From Eudromia elegans (taxonomy: Eukaryota; Chordata; Aves; Tinamiformes; Tinamidae): DNA of 64,000 nucleotides. Both the position numbers and the translations under genes were made by a program. Each line of letters begins with the position of its first letter. The first letter of the stretch is position 1. This document shows, piece after piece, positions 61,201-64,000 of the stretch. The DNA is taken from positions 3,092,731 to 3,156,730 of the forward strand of contig PTEX01000016.1 in the NCBI GenBank assembly GCA_003342815.1, written 5' to 3'. Under the pieces are notes generated by a model. It saw only the letters and a program-made list of their open reading frames with translations. It did not search any database and was not told the DNA's origin.

Positions 61201-64000
61201 AGTACGCAGGGTTAGCCCTGCACGGGAGAGTGCCTGGGGGCTCTGTATGAGCTTGGGGGACACCAAAGAGGAACGTGTGAGAAACAGCACTTGGGTTTTG
61301 TGAGCCCAGCATTGATGGATGCTCCTCTATGGGGATAGGGAGAGCCCAGCCTGCTAAGTAGGCAGAGAGGGCACAAGCGTGGGTCAGAATCAAGGGGAAT
61401 CAGAATGCTTTTGGCGCTGTCCATTTTTCACAGAGCCTCTCCCCAGCAATACCCAACACGTGGCCATGGTGTTGCAGGTGCAGAAGGCTCTTCTTCAGCT
61501 GGGATGAGGTGTCCTGAGCACTAACAGACCCCTCCTCTCTCTGTGTGTTCTCTCCCTCCTCTCTGCCAGCAGTTCCCTATCAGCAGAACCCGTACACCCC
61601 TGGGAGCGGCTCCACCGTCATCCAGTGCTACCGCTGCGGAGACACGTGCAAGGGGGAGGTGGTTCGTGTCCAGAGCAACCACTTCCACATCAGGTGCTTC
61701 ACCTGCCAAGGTAGGAGGGCATAGCCCATACAGCCGGTAGCCAAGTTCCCCCATGGGCCCTGCGTGCAGTTTGGAAGGGAAAGGGCCAGGGAGAGACCAG
61801 CCCAGCCCCAGAGATGTAACAGCAGCCCCCAGAGCGACTCCCACTGTGGGATTTGGTGCTGTGCAGGTGGGGAGTGAAGAGGCTTGTGGGGCACCATGCC
61901 AGAGATATCCCTGGCCACACCAAAACCAGCAGCCCGTTCTGTGACCTGGGGCTGCCCTGACGTGGGCACAGTCACAGTGGCTGCCCGAATGCTGCCAGCC
62001 TGTGCCATGCCAACCCCGCGTGCACCCACAGCCCTTGTGTGACCTGTGGGGCAGCCACTTCTGCCATCAGCTGCCCTGATGAGTGAGGAGGAGCTGCTGC
62101 AAGGGTGGCAGAGGTGAAGCGAGGTGGGGAAGAGCCCCGAGCTGCTTGGGCTGGGGTGGTTGACCCATCGCTTACACCCTGGCACTGAGAATGAGCTGAG
62201 GGTGCTGCATTTCTGCATGCTGAGGCTGGGCTGCCTCTGGGGCCTGCAGAGGTGGCAGAGCTTGGCCTGGGTCTCTGCACCCGGTGGGCTCCCCTGCTCA
62301 GGTGCACAGGGACCTGGGAGCGTGGCAGGATCCATCCCCTCCTGGTGGAGGGAGCAGACCATGCTGCCCCTCACTGGCTGAGCTCCAGGCTCCCCGTGCC
62401 CTCCCCAGAGGATGGACCTTGTGGAAAACCTCCCTGCAGCTGCAGGCAGGAGAGCTGAGGAGCCGTTAGAGCTAACGGCCCGGAACTGATGCTTACGAGC
62501 TCCTGAGTATGTTTAGTAAAACAGCTGGGTGTGTGAAGGCCAGTGGCCCGTTCTGTAGATTGCGAAGCATCAAATTACCAGGGTTTTTAAAGGTCTCTGG
62601 TCTCCTGAGCTCCCATCACCTTGTGCTAAATAGGGCATAAATCTCCATCCCCTTGGCCACCACTGAGCTGCTCCCCTGGCAGCAGCAGAGTTCTGCATTG
62701 GGAGACCCTCCCTCTGGGCTCATCCTCATCTGAACCGGTGCCCAAGGTGCCTCCCCATCCTACAGTCCTCCCTGGCACGACCAGCTCTCCCTGTGGGCAT
62801 GTGGGTGCCCTCAGGGCTGGCTGACATGTGCCCAGCCTGGTGCTCGAGCCCCTTTGCCCTCCTCCCTGGCTCGAGTGTCTGCAGAAAACTCATCCAGACA
62901 AAGAGCCCCGACAGTCGCTGGCTTCAAAGGGGACGCGGAGCCGGCAGGGAGAGCTCGGCGGCGCTTGCTGCCTGATTTCCAAGTGAAAGGGAATAAATAA
63001 TGAGCAGAAATCCTCCTGTCTCGCCTCCCCTGCAACTCCTACCCACCACCACCTTGCCTGTGCTTTGCCAGCTCCGTGCTAGCCGCCGTGCTGCTGCCAC
63101 CCCCAACCCACAGTGGGTGCAGAGAGGTGGCCCGAGACCCCAAGGGGCCTCAGTCTGCCTCCCACCATCTTGCTTCTGCTTCTTGATGCTGTCCCTGAAC
63201 CAATGTCCATCTGAGTGTGTTTGCCCAGGGCAGCAGCTCCTGTCCCCTCCCAGCCCTGATGCCCCGTCCTGCACCCACCGCAGCCCAACACTGACACCTG
63301 GTGGTGCTGGGAAGGTCCCCGGCCGGGCAGGGAAACCCTTTGAGATGCCTACAGAAGTTGTCACCGGCTAAGATGTCCTGCAAGCTCCCTGGGCCACCTC
63401 CTGACTGGCTGCAATAGCAAGTGCCCATGAGGTGGACGCCCCTTCGCAGCCTCCCTTGCTCCTGGGCGCCCTCCTTGCTGGGGCGATGCTGCCTCTGCAA
63501 TGGGTGCGTGTTCTCCCCTCCAGTGTGCGGCTGCGACCTGGCCCAGTCGGGCTTCTTCTTCAAGAACCAGGAGTACATCTGCACCCACGACTACCAGCAG
63601 CTCTATGGCACCCGCTGTGACAGCTGTGGGGACTTCATCACCGGGGAGGTCATCTCGGCCCTGGGAAGGACCTATCACCCCAAGTGCTTCGTGTGCAGCA
63701 CGTGCAGGTGAGTTGAAGTGGCAGCTTTAGGGTACCCAGGCCCTCTCCATGGGGCTAGGCAGGATGGTCCTGCCCCTCGCAACCTTTTGTGGGGCACTGG
63801 GAGAGAGGGTTATTCCTTTGCCCTCAACTCTTCAGGCTGTTCTTCAGAACTTGGTACCTCCATAGACATCTTGGCTGCATTTTCATAGCGGAAATTCTTC
63901 CCAGCTCTCTCTCCAATGTCTGGGGCCTTCCTTAACTCTTCCTTAACTTAACTCTACCTCAATCCTCCCAGCTCTGCCCGTGTGCACGCTCGTTGTCCCT
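34287..64000 (+). CDS. ABLIM3: ABLIM3, 5' part (exons 1-3; continues beyond window)
   Basis: Actin-binding LIM protein 3: four N-terminal LIM zinc fingers and a C-terminal villin headpiece in the family; it binds F-actin and the STARS protein and promotes SRF-dependent transcription. Seen here are the first 112 residues plus two bases, from three exons in consistent phase: MSTSIPYQQNPYTPGSGS, LIM1 (ligands C23, C26, H43, C46, C49, C52, C70, D73) and the first half of LIM2 (C82, C85, H102, C105, C108, C111). It is nearly identical to remembered human ABLIM3 (MNTSIPYQQNPY; CQVCGC; SGFFFKNQEYIC). ABLIM3 rather than ABLIM2 follows from this N-terminus and from SH3TC2 as neighbour. LIM3, LIM4, the linker and the headpiece lie beyond 64000. 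Confidence 0.95.
37260..37335. promoter_or_regulatory. AT-rich site with MEF2-like motifs
   Basis: TTATAAATAG (37323-37332) fits the MEF2 consensus YTA(A/T)4TAR exactly, and CTATTTATAC (37264-37273) misses by its last base. They lie 59 bp apart in an AT-rich island of ABLIM3 intron 1. Function is inferred only. Confidence 0.25.
40445..40474 (+). repeat. 15-bp exact tandem duplication
   Basis: Two back-to-back copies of GAGGAGATGCTGTTC. Intronic, with no evident function. Confidence 0.9.
46151..46182 (+). repeat. (TCC)n-rich simple repeat
   Basis: A run of TCC triplets with a CTT interruption. It generates a false polyserine frame on the plus strand and polyarginine/lysine frames on the minus strand. 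Confidence 0.9.
47130..47380. promoter_or_regulatory. AT-rich candidate enhancer in ABLIM3 intron 1
   Basis: An AT-rich stretch with a TTGAT-A-ATCAA dyad near 47297-47307 and repeated AATTA/TAAT cores, standing in GC-rich intron. It is a candidate conserved element; no conservation data are available here. Confidence 0.25.
54060..54370. other. CpG-dense patch in ABLIM3 intron 1
   Basis: CpG-rich DNA of about 300 bp, unlike the flanking intron. It could be an intragenic CpG island or alternative promoter. No exon with a recognisable protein product follows it. Confidence 0.4.
54530..54690. repeat. Degenerate minisatellite (about 15-17 bp unit)
   Basis: Repeated units related to AGGGATGCATAAGG / AGGGATGCACAAG. 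It accounts for the repetitive His/Pro/Ser reading frames seen on the minus strand between about 54450 and 54690. Confidence 0.85.
57214..57262 (+). repeat. Three-unit 16-bp tandem repeat
   Basis: Two exact copies of GGGATGCGAGGGATTG (57231-57246 and 57247-57262) preceded by a slightly diverged copy. Confidence 0.9.
57851..57868. promoter_or_regulatory. Homeodomain-type palindrome
   Basis: TTAATTAC-TG-GTAATTAA: perfect 8-bp inverted arms around a 2-bp spacer, giving two TAATTA cores. It is preceded at once by GTGCAAATA, a POU-like half site. The arrangement fits a paired or dimeric homeodomain site. Confidence 0.35.
59402..59412 (+). repeat. Poly-C run
   Basis: A homopolymer of about ten or eleven C within ABLIM3 intron 1, next to a T/A-rich stretch. 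Prone to sequencing-length error. Confidence 0.85.
61573..61710 (+). CDS. ABLIM3: ABLIM3 exon 2 (first half of LIM1)
   Basis: 138 nt encoding PYQQNPYTPGSGSTVIQC to HIRCFTCQ (residues 5-50). It includes LIM1 zinc ligands C23, C26, H43, C46 and C49. The acceptor is ctctgccagcag (AG at 61571-61572), chosen because TT completes Ile5 as in human, and the donor is gtagga. One G is left for Val51. Confidence 0.97.
61711..63523 (+). other. ABLIM3: ABLIM3 intron 2
   Basis: 1.8 kb GC-rich intron. No further coding exon, repeat family or strong regulatory motif was recognised. Confidence 0.9.
63524..63707 (+). CDS. ABLIM3: ABLIM3 exon 3 (LIM1 end, LIM2 start)
   Basis: 184 nt encoding CGCDLAQSGFFFKNQEYIC, DYQQLYGTRCDSC and GRTYHPKCFVCSTC (residues 51-112 plus two bases). 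It completes LIM1 with C52, C70 and D73, and gives LIM2 ligands C82, C85, H102, C105, C108 and C111. Acceptor ttctcccctccag; donor gtgagt. Two bases (AG) are left, probably for Arg. Confidence 0.97.
63708..64000 (+). other. ABLIM3: ABLIM3 intron 3 (start)
   Basis: Intronic sequence after the gtgagt donor; runs off the window end. Nothing further seen. Confidence 0.9.

Larger units (their letters stand above)
34300..61572 (+). other. ABLIM3: ABLIM3 intron 1 (27.3 kb)
   Basis: No additional gene was recognised on either strand. Longer open frames are GC- or repeat-driven. Structures that stand out are given separately: AT-rich islands near 37.25, 47.2 and 57.85 kb, CpG-dense patches near 51.9, 54.2 and 60.85 kb, short tandem repeats at 40445, 46151, 54530 and 57214, and long pyrimidine tracts at 46.26 and 56.07 kb. 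No recursive splice site with a strong AG|GTAAGT core was seen. Confidence 0.75.

Overview
The window is vertebrate nuclear DNA, most likely from a bird. The grounds are GT-AG spliced genes, a GC-rich and compact layout (a 17-exon gene within 12.7 kb, introns of 97 to about 2170 bp), few recognisable interspersed repeats, and a gene pair that matches human 5q32. The species call is an inference from composition and compactness; another sauropsid is possible. No prokaryotic, viral or CRISPR-like content was seen.

Layout. (1) 1-6866: gene-poor DNA that holds the 3' flank and probable 3' UTR of SH3TC2. (2) 6867-19582, minus strand: a complete SH3TC2 coding sequence. I reconstructed 17 coding exons whose reading phases all agree. 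They give about 1293 residues (1288 in human, from memory) with an N-terminal MGCC, two SH3 domains and a long TPR array. (3) 19583-34286: a 14.7 kb divergent intergenic region. It has the SH3TC2 CpG-rich promoter, several further CpG-dense blocks, an AT-rich block at 28.0-29.0 kb that looks like a regulatory element, a G-rich minisatellite at 33.1-33.7 kb, and the TATA-containing CpG-island promoter of ABLIM3. (4) 34287-64000, plus strand: the start of ABLIM3. A 13-nt first coding stretch is followed by a 27.3 kb first intron, exon 2 (61573-61710), exon 3 (63524-63707) and part of intron 3. The window ends inside LIM domain 2; LIM 3, LIM 4 and the villin headpiece lie beyond it.

How it fits together. 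SH3TC2 is a Rab11-linked recycling-endosome adaptor needed for Schwann-cell myelination. ABLIM3 is an actin-binding LIM protein. They are not known to act in one pathway. What joins them is a head-to-head arrangement that is old: the paralogues SH3TC1 and ABLIM2 have the same divergent arrangement at human 4p16. The most interesting non-coding signals are a SOX/CREB-like motif cluster about 100 bp upstream of the SH3TC2 start codon, the GC-skewed minisatellite against the ABLIM3 promoter, two upstream ORFs and a 16-bp perfect palindrome in the ABLIM3 leader, and several AT-rich, homeodomain- or MEF2-like islands in otherwise GC-rich introns. I found no clearly novel protein-coding system.
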